Shown: in pieces, positions 48,306 to 59,705 of the stretch | Numbering within the stretch: the stretch's first letter is position 1 | Layout: the number at the start of each line of letters is the position of its first letter | NCBI RefSeq assembly: GCF_000524195.1 | Contig: NW_020170402.1 | Coordinates: 378,799-442,798 of the forward strand | Length of the DNA: 64,000 nt | Source of the DNA: Echinococcus granulosus | Lineage: Eukaryota > Platyhelminthes > Cestoda > Cyclophyllidea > Taeniidae | Direction: 5' to 3' | The notes under the pieces: model-generated | Database searches by the model: none | The model's input: only the letters and a program-made list of their open reading frames with translations | Told to the model about the DNA's origin: nothing | Position numbers and translations under genes: made by a program

Positions 48306-51300
48306 AGGTTTCTGACTACCAGTAGAGATGAAGAAGTGAGGTAGCCTGTATTTCGACTGTTCTGTACCAAAGCAACAGATACAAATGTAGGGGTAGAGGA
48401 AGAAATGGAAAGCAAAAGCTCTTCCAACTCCTTGAAATGCGTTTTTTAAGCTAACTTGAATTAGCCACCTTGGTATACTTTGGAGCATGAAGTAAAAGAC
48501 CTCTAAATCAATCACCCCAAGTCGTGAGAAAATCCTCCTTTCGCAAAAGACTTCAATGGAATATTCAAACCTCTCCTTTTTTAATGCTAGGTAACACTCT
48601 GCCTCCACATCTTTTGCTGAAGCCAAATGCCATTTATTTAGTCCTCTCAGCAGGCGACTGTGCGTGTTGGTGGGTTGGTTTAGCTCCCATCCACATCATC
48701 CTACCCATTCCGCCAACTAACTTCTCCATTTGATTCATTTTTCGCCTCATAAAATCACGGAAACCCATCATGTTTATGGCGCTAGAAGTTGGACCAAAAT
48801 CTAGTTGTTGGTAAAAGTGGGAACGAGACATATTACTGCAGACCGTAGAGAGTCCCGTTAAAGAGTTGTAAAAAGCGAGGCACAAAACGAAGGCTGCGGC
48901 TTCTGCCCAAGTGAGGCACTTCAATGTCTGATGTCACGGCAGACAATTTGCCGGAGCCAAAAACCTTGCAGCGTGCTTTCAAGAGCAGTCTCTGCACAAT
49001 TTGTGCTTAAACGTTTGAAATGTTAGTCAGAGTGACGGAGGTTGAGTTTCACAGCGATGCAGTCTCACAAAAGGATGTTTTTCGAGCATCATTTGAAAGA
49101 CTAACTTATGCTTCAAAATATTGCAAGACTTGTCATTTAAATCTTAAGGCATATTAAACCATGAAGATCAGAGGTTGTCCATTAAAAAGCGCAAATGCCA
49201 AACAGGCTTGTGACTAATTGCAACGAAGTCTAGAAGCCATTGCTAGAGTCCTTTTCTAATTCTCCACGTAACTTGGGATTTGTATGATGTTTCGAATGCC
49301 CTTGCCGCCGTGATGTGACATGGACCCCAGTCAGTGTAAACAAACGCATTGCAAACCCAGAGTTGGAATGTACAAAAGGCATTCATTCCATGACACAGTT
49401 GAGCGCAGTCACAACTAGTACTAGTTGGTTTGACTGCATCACTTAGGCAAAAAGCCGTTAAGTCAGACGAAATGCTGATGCCTTGCAAGGATACAAATTC
49501 CAATTCCCCAAACAACTTCTTTCGGCGTTACCGTCCTCCTTCCCCGCCAAACGATGCAATATGCTTTCAACAGGCTAAAGAATAGATGAGAGAAACAGTA
49601 AAGGTTTTACAAATAAATTATTAAGTAGCCAAACCACAACAAAAAGGCGGTTAAATACCTCTAGAGAGTCAATGTGTTTAGCTGCGGCTAATAAGAAATA
49701 TCATCCACACTGTCGCTAATGTTGATAACCCATCTCATAAGGAAGCATCTTTAAATAAATATTCTACTTAGATAATCAAATCAATTTTGCATCATAATGT
49801 ATAAAGAAAACGAAGAGTGATTACAGAGACACAGCAGACTCCCTTTCGCAATCATCGAGGCTTTGACAGAACCCCAGTCATCGAATTTGCATATCAGTCC
49901 TCTAGATTTAAACCATTAAAATTGCAACTGAATAGCCGAATAAATTAAAGCCATAAACACATTTTATATGGCATTTAATAACCTTCTAAATGATATTTAA
50001 GGGAATTCGGGTTTTTGGCTTTCTAATGATGGAATTGTCGTGAAAATTTTGGATTAATCGAAACAAAAACGTAATGGCCACAAAAAATCAAATATAACAA
50101 GTAATTTTTACCTGAAAAAGCAAGATGATTTTTGGATTAAGCAGCTTTAATTGCCGCATTAGGATTTTTTGTACGTGATAAATACTGGAGAGGGATTGCT
50201 CATAAATGTAGCTACATAATTCAGCTACTGCAATGGGAAAGAAGTAGTAATCGCAACATGTGGGCGAAGCAAATTTGAGCCAATTTATTTTGCATGCCCA
50301 CCATACCAGTGAACTGCTTTTTGCGATTGTATGCGAGATGCTTATGCAAATGCTTGTGAAGTGGCGCGCTTAGTTCACACACTAAGCAAGGGCATCAATT
50401 CTGGGAAATAAAATGTTTTATTGAAGAGTCACTAGCAGAATTAAAAAGCGTATAATTTGAGCAACTTGCTTTAGAATGGAGATAAAAACGTTCACAAAAT
50501 GAATAAGTATAATGAGCTAGTACTTTTTTAAATCATATTTAACTGCAGGAACTTTTAAATTCTTACTATATATGTATATCTCCATCATTGCGGCATAGTT
50601 TACTGGCCACGTGTACAGTCCCCAACTGGCTCTCATCCGTACCAGCACGGCCTTTTGCGACTTAAGAGAGTTCAGTGGTGACCGCAATAAGTACCTTCAT
50701 ACCAAAGGTAAAATCCCATTGACTTTTGGTTGTTAATAACAAATCTGGGCTTCGAAGAGAGATAATTATAATGGATGACTGTATTAAGGCAAACTCTCTG
50801 TTATCGGTTTGAAACGGCATCTGATTGTGATTAATTCATAATGTTTATTAAATTGAAATCAAGTTTTCGCGAATCGAAAGTGAGCTGAGGTACGGGTTTA
50901 CTGCAGGTTCCTGGGTAAAAATATTTATCTCATCGGCTAAGAATATGGCATTCCCCAAGATTTTGCCATTAGTCAAATTCTTATACGAAATGCGATCACC
51001 ATGCACAACACCTGAGTGTTTTTTTCACCGACCTGGCTTGCTCTGCAGAGGACGCGGCACCGGTAAGTTCTGGCCACGAAACACGACTACTAGGTAAAAT
51101 ACCCGCGAAGATGTGAAAAATGGCACATCTTCTCCGATTTTGTCACGTAAGGACTCGTTTCGGTCGAAATGGAAGACTGACGATTGATGGAACAACTGGA
51201 ACGCCTCTTAAAAGAGCACGAGGCTTATATGGTTAAGTAGCAGTTATTTGGATATCTCTTTAACTAATCAGACCTCTCGGTCATCGTGGTCCGTGTCTCT

Positions 51301-51459
51301 GTTTGGTAGCATGACCGGAAGTTCATGTCTACAGCCTACCGCCCTTTCTGTCCTAATAAAAGCTATCCTCCCCCACCGTCATGGCCTGCCATGGCTTGGA
51401 GGGGGTGTCAGGCAGCTAAATACAAAATTTTGTACTTAAAAGGCTTGAGGATGCTGGAG

Positions 51460-51640
51460 GTGATGAGTGCTTTGTAGAAAGAAGTCATAATACTAGAGCA
51501 TAAAAGAGCTGAGAGGCTACTGGCCTGGCCCAAGGGCCATTCTGCCTAGCGTAAGTACGCTGGAGGATGGTTACCTGTCTGCATTGTCAACAAACAGAGC
51601 TAGACAATTAATCAAGGTGTATTTTTCAGTAGAATTGCCT
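51460..51640 (+). repeat. Family A, tail copy upstream of the channel gene
   Basis: agaaagaagtcataatacta, gctgagaggctactggcctg, gcccaagggcc and the ending agacaattaatcaagg match the family A tail. It lies about 300 bp upstream of the DEG/ENaC start codon. Confidence 0.55.
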
Positions 51641-51818
51641 TTGCTACAGAATTTTATATGATAACTAAAACAAATCTACTAAATAATTAAAATTTCAAGT
51701 TGTAAATCGGAATTTAGGGGGTGATGAAGAAGATACTTAATTTTAAAATCAGCGCATGAGCATGTCACCCCGCCAACTGGGGATAAAGAACAAACAGTTT
51801 TAAGCCTTCCCTCCTCTC

Positions 51819-51843
51819 ATTGGCTTTCCCCAGTCTGACCAAT
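51819..51843 (+). promoter_or_regulatory. CCAAT-type motifs upstream of the DEG/ENaC gene
   Basis: An inverted CCAAT (ATTGG, 51819-51823) and a direct CCAAT (51839-51843) lie about 90-110 bp before the ATG. Such pairs are common in eukaryotic promoters. No transcript data support the site. Confidence 0.25.
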
Positions 51844-51930
51844 CAGACCACCGCCCATCTAAGCAGGCATGTAAGAAGGGTACCGTAACTATCACACCGG
51901 TCAGAAGTAACATGCAACATTTTTACCAAA

Positions 51931-53667
51931 ATGGAATCAGTATCACCCAAAACTGAGTCGAAACAGTGCCTCCGAGCCCGCATATGGACAGCCTTCGTGC
52001 TTTTCTGCCGCTGCACCACTGTTCGTGGTCTAGGCAAGCTGTGGCAAGGTCCCACCTTCCTTCGCATAATCTGGGCCATCTTTGTGGTTTCAATGATGTG
52101 TGTCCTCCTCATCTCTGTGGTCCTCTTAATCCTCGATTTTCTGGCCTACGACGTCGGTGTCCACACTCGTCTTCTTCTGGACGATCCGTCGCCTTTTCCG
52201 GCACTCACGGTCTGTCATCATTATCCCTTTTCCATGCGAGCACGCAAGTTGTGGCAAGAAAAGAAGGTCCTCTCACCCGGTCAGTTTAATAGATATATGA
52301 GGAACCTGACATGGACTAATCTCCTAAATAATGATGTCAGTGCGGCCGAAGCTATCACATTTTACGACAGTCTATCAGTCTACTACCAAAATCTCAGCCC
52401 AGAGGAGGCAAAAGCACTAGGCCATGATCACCGGATCTTTCTCAACTGCATGCGCGTCTCTTCACAAACCTCCATTTTCGAGGATGATTGCCGTCTACTG
52501 AAGGGCTACCTTGTCAGACAGTTTTCCCACCATCAATATCTAAATTGTCATACCTTTGAACCAGCTGATCAAAAAGAAGCGCTGGAGACATCATTTCTTA
52601 GTCTCATGGTTAGTATGGGGCCCAAGGAAAGCTCGGATCCCGATGAACAGGCCTTCCTACCAGATATATTCGAGCAGGCGAAGGGCCTACGGGTGGTCGT
52701 CCACGAACCGGGCACGTATCCTGATCTGGAAAAATTTGGTCTTCACGCCGAGCCGGGAAAGTTAAATGAGATCGGCTATGAACCGGTGCGATGGACGAAG
52801 ATGAACACGCCCACACGGCCCTGCTTCTATAAAGCGGAGAAGTATCACGATCTTGAAGGTGTCTACAACTACACTCATGAACAGTGTCTCCTGTTGTATC
52901 AACAGAAGGAGATTATAGAGGATTGTGGTTGTTACTACGTGATGAATCCGCGGCCCTCTTTGCCTACCAACGAAAAACCCTATTGTGGAAGAATGTGGCC
53001 CAATTTGGATATAGAGAAGTTTGTCAATCGTCTGGCGTGTTTACGAGATAAGTTAGATATTGCCGTTAAGAGAAAGTACGATGGAAGAGTCTGCTTACCA
53101 CGATGTGAATACTACACCTACGACTCCGCCATCTCAATCACCAAATGGCGGGCACATATGTGGCAGTTATATTGGCTACGTGTTCAAACTCAGGCCGTGA
53201 GATTGGTCCAGGAGTTTACGCAGAGTAATTCAGGTAAGGACATCACAGAAAGTCTTGGCTATCGCATGTGGAAGCGGTATTTAAGCAAACGCAATCTGAG
53301 CGATATCCCAAAGGAGGCGACCTGGGTTGACTCCACCCGTCCGCCCGATGTGATCAAACAGATTAATCTGGAAATTGATGAGGGTATTTCAGCAAACGAT
53401 GATGGCTTTGCTTACATAGTGCTTAAGCGCAAGTCTCAAAACACCATCGATAATACAGAAAAGTTGGTTCTAACTCTTAACGTTCTAGTCTCCCGAATTG
53501 GCGGGCTCTGTTCAGTCACCATTGGTATTACCGCCGCCTGTGTTGTGGAGATCATTGAGTTTGTCTACTATGCAAAATATCACAGGAAGACGACTGCCAG
53601 TAAGACAAAGTCTAATGTGGAAATGACCGAACAGGGAGGTGACAGACAGGTGGAAAAGAACTGTTAA
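51931..53667 (+). CDS. DEG/ENaC (amiloride-sensitive sodium channel family) subunit, intronless
   Basis: A single open frame of 578 aa runs from ATG to TAA. The order fits the DEG/ENaC family: cytoplasmic N-terminus, TM1 at about 44-69, the post-TM1 hallmark FPALTVC (89-95), a large cysteine-rich extracellular domain with N-glycosylation sites (for example NLT at 125), TM2 at about 518-546 with IGGLCSVTIGITAACVVEII, and a short charged tail. These proteins form trimeric Na+ channels gated by peptides, protons or force. The family relatives FaNaC, ASIC and degenerin cannot be told apart here. Odd points: the N-terminal gating HG motif reads RG (TTVRGLG, R32-G33), and the GxS filter reads GIT (532-534). 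The family's genes usually have introns; this one has none. Confidence 0.93.
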   Translation: MESVSPKTESKQCLRARIWTAFVLFCRCTTVRGLGKLWQGPTFLRIIWAIFVVSMMCVLLISVVLLILDFLAYDVGVHTRLLLDDPSPFPALTVCHHYPFSMRARKLWQEKKVLSPGQFNRYMRNLTWTNLLNNDVSAAEAITFYDSLSVYYQNLSPEEAKALGHDHRIFLNCMRVSSQTSIFEDDCRLLKGYLVRQFSHHQYLNCHTFEPADQKEALETSFLSLMVSMGPKESSDPDEQAFLPDIFEQAKGLRVVVHEPGTYPDLEKFGLHAEPGKLNEIGYEPVRWTKMNTPTRPCFYKAEKYHDLEGVYNYTHEQCLLLYQQKEIIEDCGCYYVMNPRPSLPTNEKPYCGRMWPNLDIEKFVNRLACLRDKLDIAVKRKYDGRVCLPRCEYYTYDSAISITKWRAHMWQLYWLRVQTQAVRLVQEFTQSNSGKDITESLGYRMWKRYLSKRNLSDIPKEATWVDSTRPPDVIKQINLEIDEGISANDDGFAYIVLKRKSQNTIDNTEKLVLTLNVLVSRIGGLCSVTIGITAACVVEIIEFVYYAKYHRKTTASKTKSNVEMTEQGGDRQVEKNC

Positions 53668-54046
53668 TTAATGACAGATTAGCCTACTCCTTACGTTATT
53701 TCCTCCACATACATCCTTCCCACGCATCGACAATACAAGCATAACCCGAAATCTCTCACTATGTACAAAAAAGATACAAATAAGTTGGACCATTGGTTTT
53801 TTTTACATGTATGTGCAAATGTATATAGATATATGTAATCGGATTTGCCCGAAAATAGAGTCTGCACTTGCCCATGAAATATACACCTGCCATTCCGAAG
53901 AGAGATACTTTTTCCTGCAATTACCCCCTACTTATCACCCTGACATTTTGTCCATTCAGGCGGAAGGATGCCCTAGTAAAACAGATACGAAGGCATGAGG
54001 TGTCCAGAATAAGAGAGAGTACCTATTCATATTTTTGTTAAAAAAT

Positions 54047-54052
54047 AATAAA
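54047..54052 (+). promoter_or_regulatory. Poly(A) signal AATAAA, DEG/ENaC 3' UTR
   Basis: AATAAA lies about 380 bp after the channel stop codon and is followed by T-rich sequence. It is the first canonical signal downstream. Confidence 0.5.
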
Positions 54053-54439
54053 GTGCAGAAAAACGGTCTCTTTAACACCTTTTGTGGGGCTCCCCCTACC
54101 CCTAAACGTGGACAGGCGCATTCAAGCTCTAAGTGACGCCATAAACAAAACAAACGAAAAATAGGGCGGGTTTTAAACTTACTGAGAGTAAGGAAAAGGT
54201 AAACTAAAAATGTAAACTCTGGGATGGTGAGTCGGGGAAAGCTAAAAGTCTGTTTAATGGATGTGCTTAAGGTGGAACAAAAGACGGTCCAAGGTCTTTT
54301 CGCCTTTCTCTTGTTTGGAGTGGTCTATTTCAATTAAAAAATTAAAACATAAAGTCCATGTATGAGTAGACTTAGAGTAGGTGGTTAAAAATTATCATAG
54401 ATACTTTTGTTTCAGGAAATAATTAGCATTCCACCGGAT

Positions 54440-54560
54440 GAGCTCTGGGAGTTTGTTACTGACATGGCCCTAGGGCTAGACCGTCCGGTAGGTGTATAAT
54501 GGCGAAGCTCCTCGATGTTCCATCAGCAAACTTACCGATAGTTAAACAAACAGTTGTGTT
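54440..54560 (+). repeat. Family A, short diverged tail copy
   Basis: tactgacatggccctagggc and the ending accgatagttaaacaaacag match the family A tail. Confidence 0.45.
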
Positions 54561-56499
54561 CCATAATATCATAGATAGAGGGCTCGTCATAGCCTTAAAA
54601 TGAACCTCCACAGACAAGATGACTCCTGATTTTGCAGCTAACTTGAAAGGATTGGAAGTACACATTTTCATTCCTCCCTTGATTTTATCCTGCCAGGTCT
54701 ACTTTTAGGGGCGCCAAATTTTCCTTTGAGATAGGGCCTACAAAAAAGCCGTAAAAGTTAAATCGTTTGCTTCACATACTGACGGAAATAGTTGATGACA
54801 GGGGAGGAGAAGGGAGGTGGACGAAGGCTGGGGAAGTGGGAGAAAAGAAACTTCCATCCAACTTTTGAACTCGGATACCATTTAAGGCGATGCATAAAAA
54901 GGCAAAATGACCTCCTGGCTTCAACTTTAACTAGCCCTACGACCTTTTGCATTGGTAATAAACAGTTTTTTGTACATGGGAAGGCCAAATGTGACAAATG
55001 ACAAGAAGGAATTCGATTTGGTCCTTCTACAGTTGTCACGAGTGCGAGTTGAAGACGCGCATTTTATTTACAGAAGTCATTTCCCTTCAGTTTCATCTAC
55101 GCATTATTTACGAAGTACTGGCAAAGGAGATTTCTTTTCCCCTAGTTCTCACAACCCTGCCCCGTCCATTTGTAAATATCCTCCTTCTCTCAGTTCTTCC
55201 GTGCCTTCGCTTAAATAACTCCACCTCCGCCTCATTGAACGGGGAGGGAACTTTTTCCTCACTAGCTAGTAACTTCTCTACCTTACGGAGGAAGGAGACA
55301 GAGGTAACCACTGGGGTGCAAAAAGCCATTCTTTACTAACGACGTCAAAGAGTATGAGGATTTTTTAAAGCTTAGGGCAGTAAAACTATTTTTCATTCAC
55401 AAATATGACTTCCGATCAACTTTTCTCCCAAATTGCGCATTAGATGGGGACGTAGGAGCAACTAATTATGCAAGTAAAGTCAGTCACTTCTAATCTACAG
55501 AAGTTGGTCATAAAAATTCAGTGCTGCATGAAGAATGTCTCACCACTCGGCTTGTTTTAAGCATTGAATTAGAGAATTCAAACCTTTTGAGGGTTAGGTT
55601 TAAAGTTGGTTTACCCCTCCCTCTATAAAGGGGGACGATTTTGTCCTGCAATAAAACCCCGAGGGAGGAGGCTTAAAAGTTTCGATAAAGCACCGAAAAT
55701 AGTGGAAAAAATGAGAAAAATAAGTTTGATTTTAAGTTAGTTATTTTTTCTGCGTGTGTAAAGACAGTCCCCTTAAAAGGTCTTTAACACCCAACTGATA
55801 GAGGTGTCACTAACACGGAATCGGAGCCGAGGCAAGGGAAGGATTTACTCAGGTTGCAAAGCTTTCTCCCAGAGTGCGCTCCTTAAAAGCAGAAAGGGTA
55901 TTCACTTTTGTCTTCCTTCTGCTATAAAGCATCTGATTCCTACTAGTATTGGAAAAGGTTTCCATTTGTTAGCTGAATTTGTCATTTTTATGAGCCTTAA
56001 GTAGCCCAACGGCCTCCCTGCAGAAACCACAAGAGGCCTGAGTCGAGGTAGATCTGTGCAGAGGTGGCAGTGCAGTAAATACCCCATCGGACAGGGATGG
56101 TGGCCTCAAATGGAGGAATTATTCCACGAAGGCAAACATACAACCTCACTGAAGATATTTGTGCTGCCTAACTCATCGCCTTACCACCTACGTCGTCGAT
56201 GAAGTAATCTGTGGAATAAAACCTAACCAACAGAGGAAAAAAATTCAAGTAGTGATGCATCTTGCCGCTTTCAACGCACCGGGAGTTGCGTAGCCTTTAA
56301 GATCTGCATTCGCGAGGAGGCGAGACAGGTCGGCTTGGTGCTCTACAACGGAGGCGTTTCGCATATCTATCGGTATTCGTGGGGACTTTTGCCTAAAGTA
56401 GAGCCAATTTGGCACCTGTAGCACCCCAAGACTTTTTAAAGACAGAAGAAAACGCTTTGATGATATGGGGAAAGGCATGGTCCAAAGGCAAGGACGCTC

Positions 56500-56575
56500 A
56501 ACGAAGGAAAATTGGCGGAAGCTCTGTTTGGCCTGTTACTAAAACTGAGAGTTAAACAAACAATTGACGTTTAAC
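56500..56575 (+). repeat. Family A, terminal fragment
   Basis: cctgttactaaaactgagag followed by ttaaacaaacaattga is the family's terminal sequence. Confidence 0.45.
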
Positions 56576-57049
56576 ATACTAAACTAAATTACTTCTTATG
56601 AGCAATTTGCTATCTTTTAGCCACATTTCCGACTTTCAGAATTACTAAATGCCCGACTTTGAGCCCCAAAAAAGCGAATAATCTTTCAGCTCTTTGGAAA
56701 GGGCGATTTGATACGGCGAATTACCCAGGGTAAACAAAAGAATGTCCGATGGAAGGACCACGGAGTGGTTTTTCAGAGCAGGTGAACATCGCCGTGATTC
56801 ACTGAAGTAATTTTACCCTAAATTCTTCCTTAAAATATACTGCAAGTCAAGTGACCGGAAGTGAAGCAAAATGTAGCAAAATTACGAGAAGGGGAACAGG
56901 AAGTAGGGGAAGAAGTGGTTCTTAAGAGAGCAGGAGAGAGAGATGCCTCGGATGACCGCCTTGTTAAAAGGATTTGAAAAGGGAATGGTTTCGTTCAGTT
57001 AACTTGTAATTTCCTTTTCTACCTTCAATTTCTATGGGAAAAAACTTGC

Positions 57050-57220
57050 TTGTTTAACTCTTCGGTTTGGTACCAGGCCGCTTAGGGGCACCACCACTGT
57101 ACCTTAGTCGGGTGGGCTGGCCTTCGTGCCGTACCAGTACCCCCCCAGTCCTCTTGTAGGTCGACAATGCATACGGTGCATGAGTGTTATGTCTTTTTTA
57201 ATCTTTGGGGAAGTCTAGGG
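57050..57220 (-). repeat. Family A tail copy, reverse orientation
   Basis: tgtttaactcttcggtttgg, cttagtcgggtgggctggcc, taccagtacccccc and gacaatgcatac are the reverse complement of the tail variant and match 57910-58080. Confidence 0.65.
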
Positions 57221-57909
57221 GGAACACATTTGTGGCACCGGTAAATGGACTCGACTCTAGTGGACAACCACCCGACTTCTACTACTGGGTCGTGAGCCCT
57301 TAGCTGGACTGAAGTGCATATCAGGGAATAGGTGGTGATTCCAGGCAGAAGGGTTGAAAATTACCTCCACCTCCGGCACCCACCCCAATTCCGTGTTCCG
57401 CATGAATGCTGTCATTAACGGAGACAACACTAGTTGCGTATCATCTCGAAAAATTCCTTCTGGAGCTGTCAACGATGCCATTCCAGTGAACATGCAAGAC
57501 CTCCTCTACCTCTACGAGTCAAATGAAACCCTGAGTTATAGTTGGACAGCTCCAGAGTGAGAACAACATGGTGAGGAAGAACAGACGGGAAAGCTTATTC
57601 CCACGAAATAATTTTAAACTCCGTCCTTTTTTACATGACTCAGCATTTTTGCCAGTGTTCTTACGACTACCGATGGACATGCATGATGATAATTAGCACA
57701 TCCCTCCTTCATCATCCTCCATATCTAGTAAAATGGCCAAGAGGGAATAGTGATGTAGTGGTAAAGCACTTTCTCAATTTCGTGGAAATTCGGTGGCCCG
57801 AACGGTTAGCTGGGGGGTTTTTCTTACAGCGCCGACTACGTTGTGATGGTCGACGAGGGTATTTTACCAAGACGACCCCCAGAGAAGACGCTCCAATGTG
57901 CTTATTCAA

Positions 57910-58085
57910 CCCTGTTTTGGTAAGGAGTTGCTTAGGTGCTCTGCTACTGTCCCTTAGCCGGGTGGGCTGGTCTCTGGGCCATGCCAGCAGCCCCTACCCA
58001 GTCCTTCTCCTTGTCAATGATACATATTCTGCCCAAGTATTATGCCTCATTTGGTTTTCAGCGAAGTCTTGGGGCGCCACATCAG
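57910..58085 (-). repeat. Family A tail copy, reverse orientation
   Basis: ttttggtaaggagttgctta, cttagccgggtgggctgg, gccatgccagcagcccctac and tacatattctgcccaagtat match the copy at 57050 and the forward copies. It is the best-preserved example of this tail variant. Confidence 0.7.
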
Positions 58086-59634
58086 TGCTTGTCTTATTTT
58101 GGGTCGTTCTAGCCTTCAAACGTAGCTCTGCCCCGCACATCGACCCCAGCCAAAAAGTGATTGAAAAGTCGCACAACGCGAATCCAGATAAACAATACCA
58201 TCTCTAGGGTATTTACCTCCTTTTACACTCACTTGCTCGAAGACATGTTTTGTTTAGACAGAAATGAGCGTCTTGAAAGAGAGTCCCTCTTTCCAACTTG
58301 CAGAAAGCATTGCAGGAGTAACCATTCAGCCTGGCCTCGTGAATTGGACGTGAAGGAATATAAATTAATTGCTTACCGACCTGCCTTATTGACCGATTAA
58401 CTTTTCCGAGTTTTGCGAGTCAACAATCGAGCCTCAACTCTGCTCTCAATCGTAATTGGACCGATTGAAATATCACATTTTCAAAGGAACGGAGGAGGAA
58501 GTACTTATGGGCGACTTATAAAGTCCAGAAATCATACTAAAGTTGGGCAGAAAGTTCCATCTTTCCCTGCGGGAAGAGAAAGTATTCGACATCAGCAAAA
58601 GGAAACTGACAGTATTTTCAACTACATGCTAGTGGTTGACACATTTTTCGCGGACGGGTCTGGTTCATTCGCACCTAGAGGAGGTAAAGGGTGCTTGTGT
58701 CAGCGAGTGATGATGGTTGGAAGGTCTTGACAGTGAGGGCGCTAAACCCAGGTATATCCACACAGAATTTGGAGTCCTTTAGTACAATGCCATGGCACAC
58801 TCTACAGCTTCGACCGTCTGTCAGTGAAGGTACCTCACCCGGTGATTGTACGCATGACAAGTTCAGTGTCCAACCTGTCCGTGAAAATGACGAATGTACT
58901 CATTTACCGAGAGGTGTCAGTTTAAGGAGTTAGTGCACGTTGGACACCAAGACGACTTGGGCCTCTTGATCACCAATACAGTGAACGAAGCGAAGTAGTC
59001 TACGCGGAAATGTTCCAATCACCTATGCGACCTATATTATACCAAGGCTGCATAACGGATACGATTGGAACGCTAGAGTGGGTGTAGAACAGGAATTTAA
59101 AGGGAATTCGAAAGTGGCTTCCACTTCTTGAAATGTGTTTTTTTATTTGAATGAGCTCAAATGTCGCAGTCTCACTTGAACCACTTCCGGTGTAACCTGA
59201 CGCTATTCACTTATGCCCACGACTAGTCAAGACAATTTCCCTTTTTCAGTCAAATTTGGTAAACACAAAATACCCATTTATTGTTTTAATGAATTGTTTA
59301 AAAGGTGCAGGATTGAAAGACCGCAGTAAACCGATGTAATCTCCTACTGTAAAGCGAAAAATGTGACAGTTGAAATCCGCTGAGGTTGGATTTATTTTAT
59401 AGACGTAGAAAGGACTGTCTGCCTTCTTTCCCGAAAACGACTTTTAATTTAACAATAAATTGGTAGAACTTACGTTATTTTCCGCTTGTGTCGTGATGCC
59501 CGATTTCTTACCATCCCTCTCCGTCACGAAGGGGGGTTAAAGATTCGACGTCGCAGGGAACAAAGTAGACAGAGTGATCGCAAAAAATTAGCCTTTTAAC
59601 GTGCAATTTGTAGCGCTGCGAGACCCCTCTGAAG

Positions 59635-59705
59635 ATAAAAGAAAGAATATGTATTACCGACGTGGGGAAGGGTGTGGAGCCACTTGGAGGGGGTACAGTG
59701 GCAGG
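59635..59705 (+). repeat. Family A, short tail fragment
   Basis: gaatatgtattaccgacgtg gives way to a diverged ggggaagggtgtgg stretch; this matches the middle of the family A tail. Confidence 0.4.

Larger units (their letters stand above)
29675..51760. other. 22-kb gene-poor, repeat-bearing region
   Basis: Apart from the family A and B repeats and the N gap, only short, unassigned open frames are present. Some (30.75-31.3 kb, 34.2 kb, 36.5-36.9 kb, 47.4-47.7 kb, 48.3-48.9 kb) look partly coding, but none shows a known domain. Genes with micro-introns could be hidden here, because such genes do not give long open frames. Confidence 0.5.
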
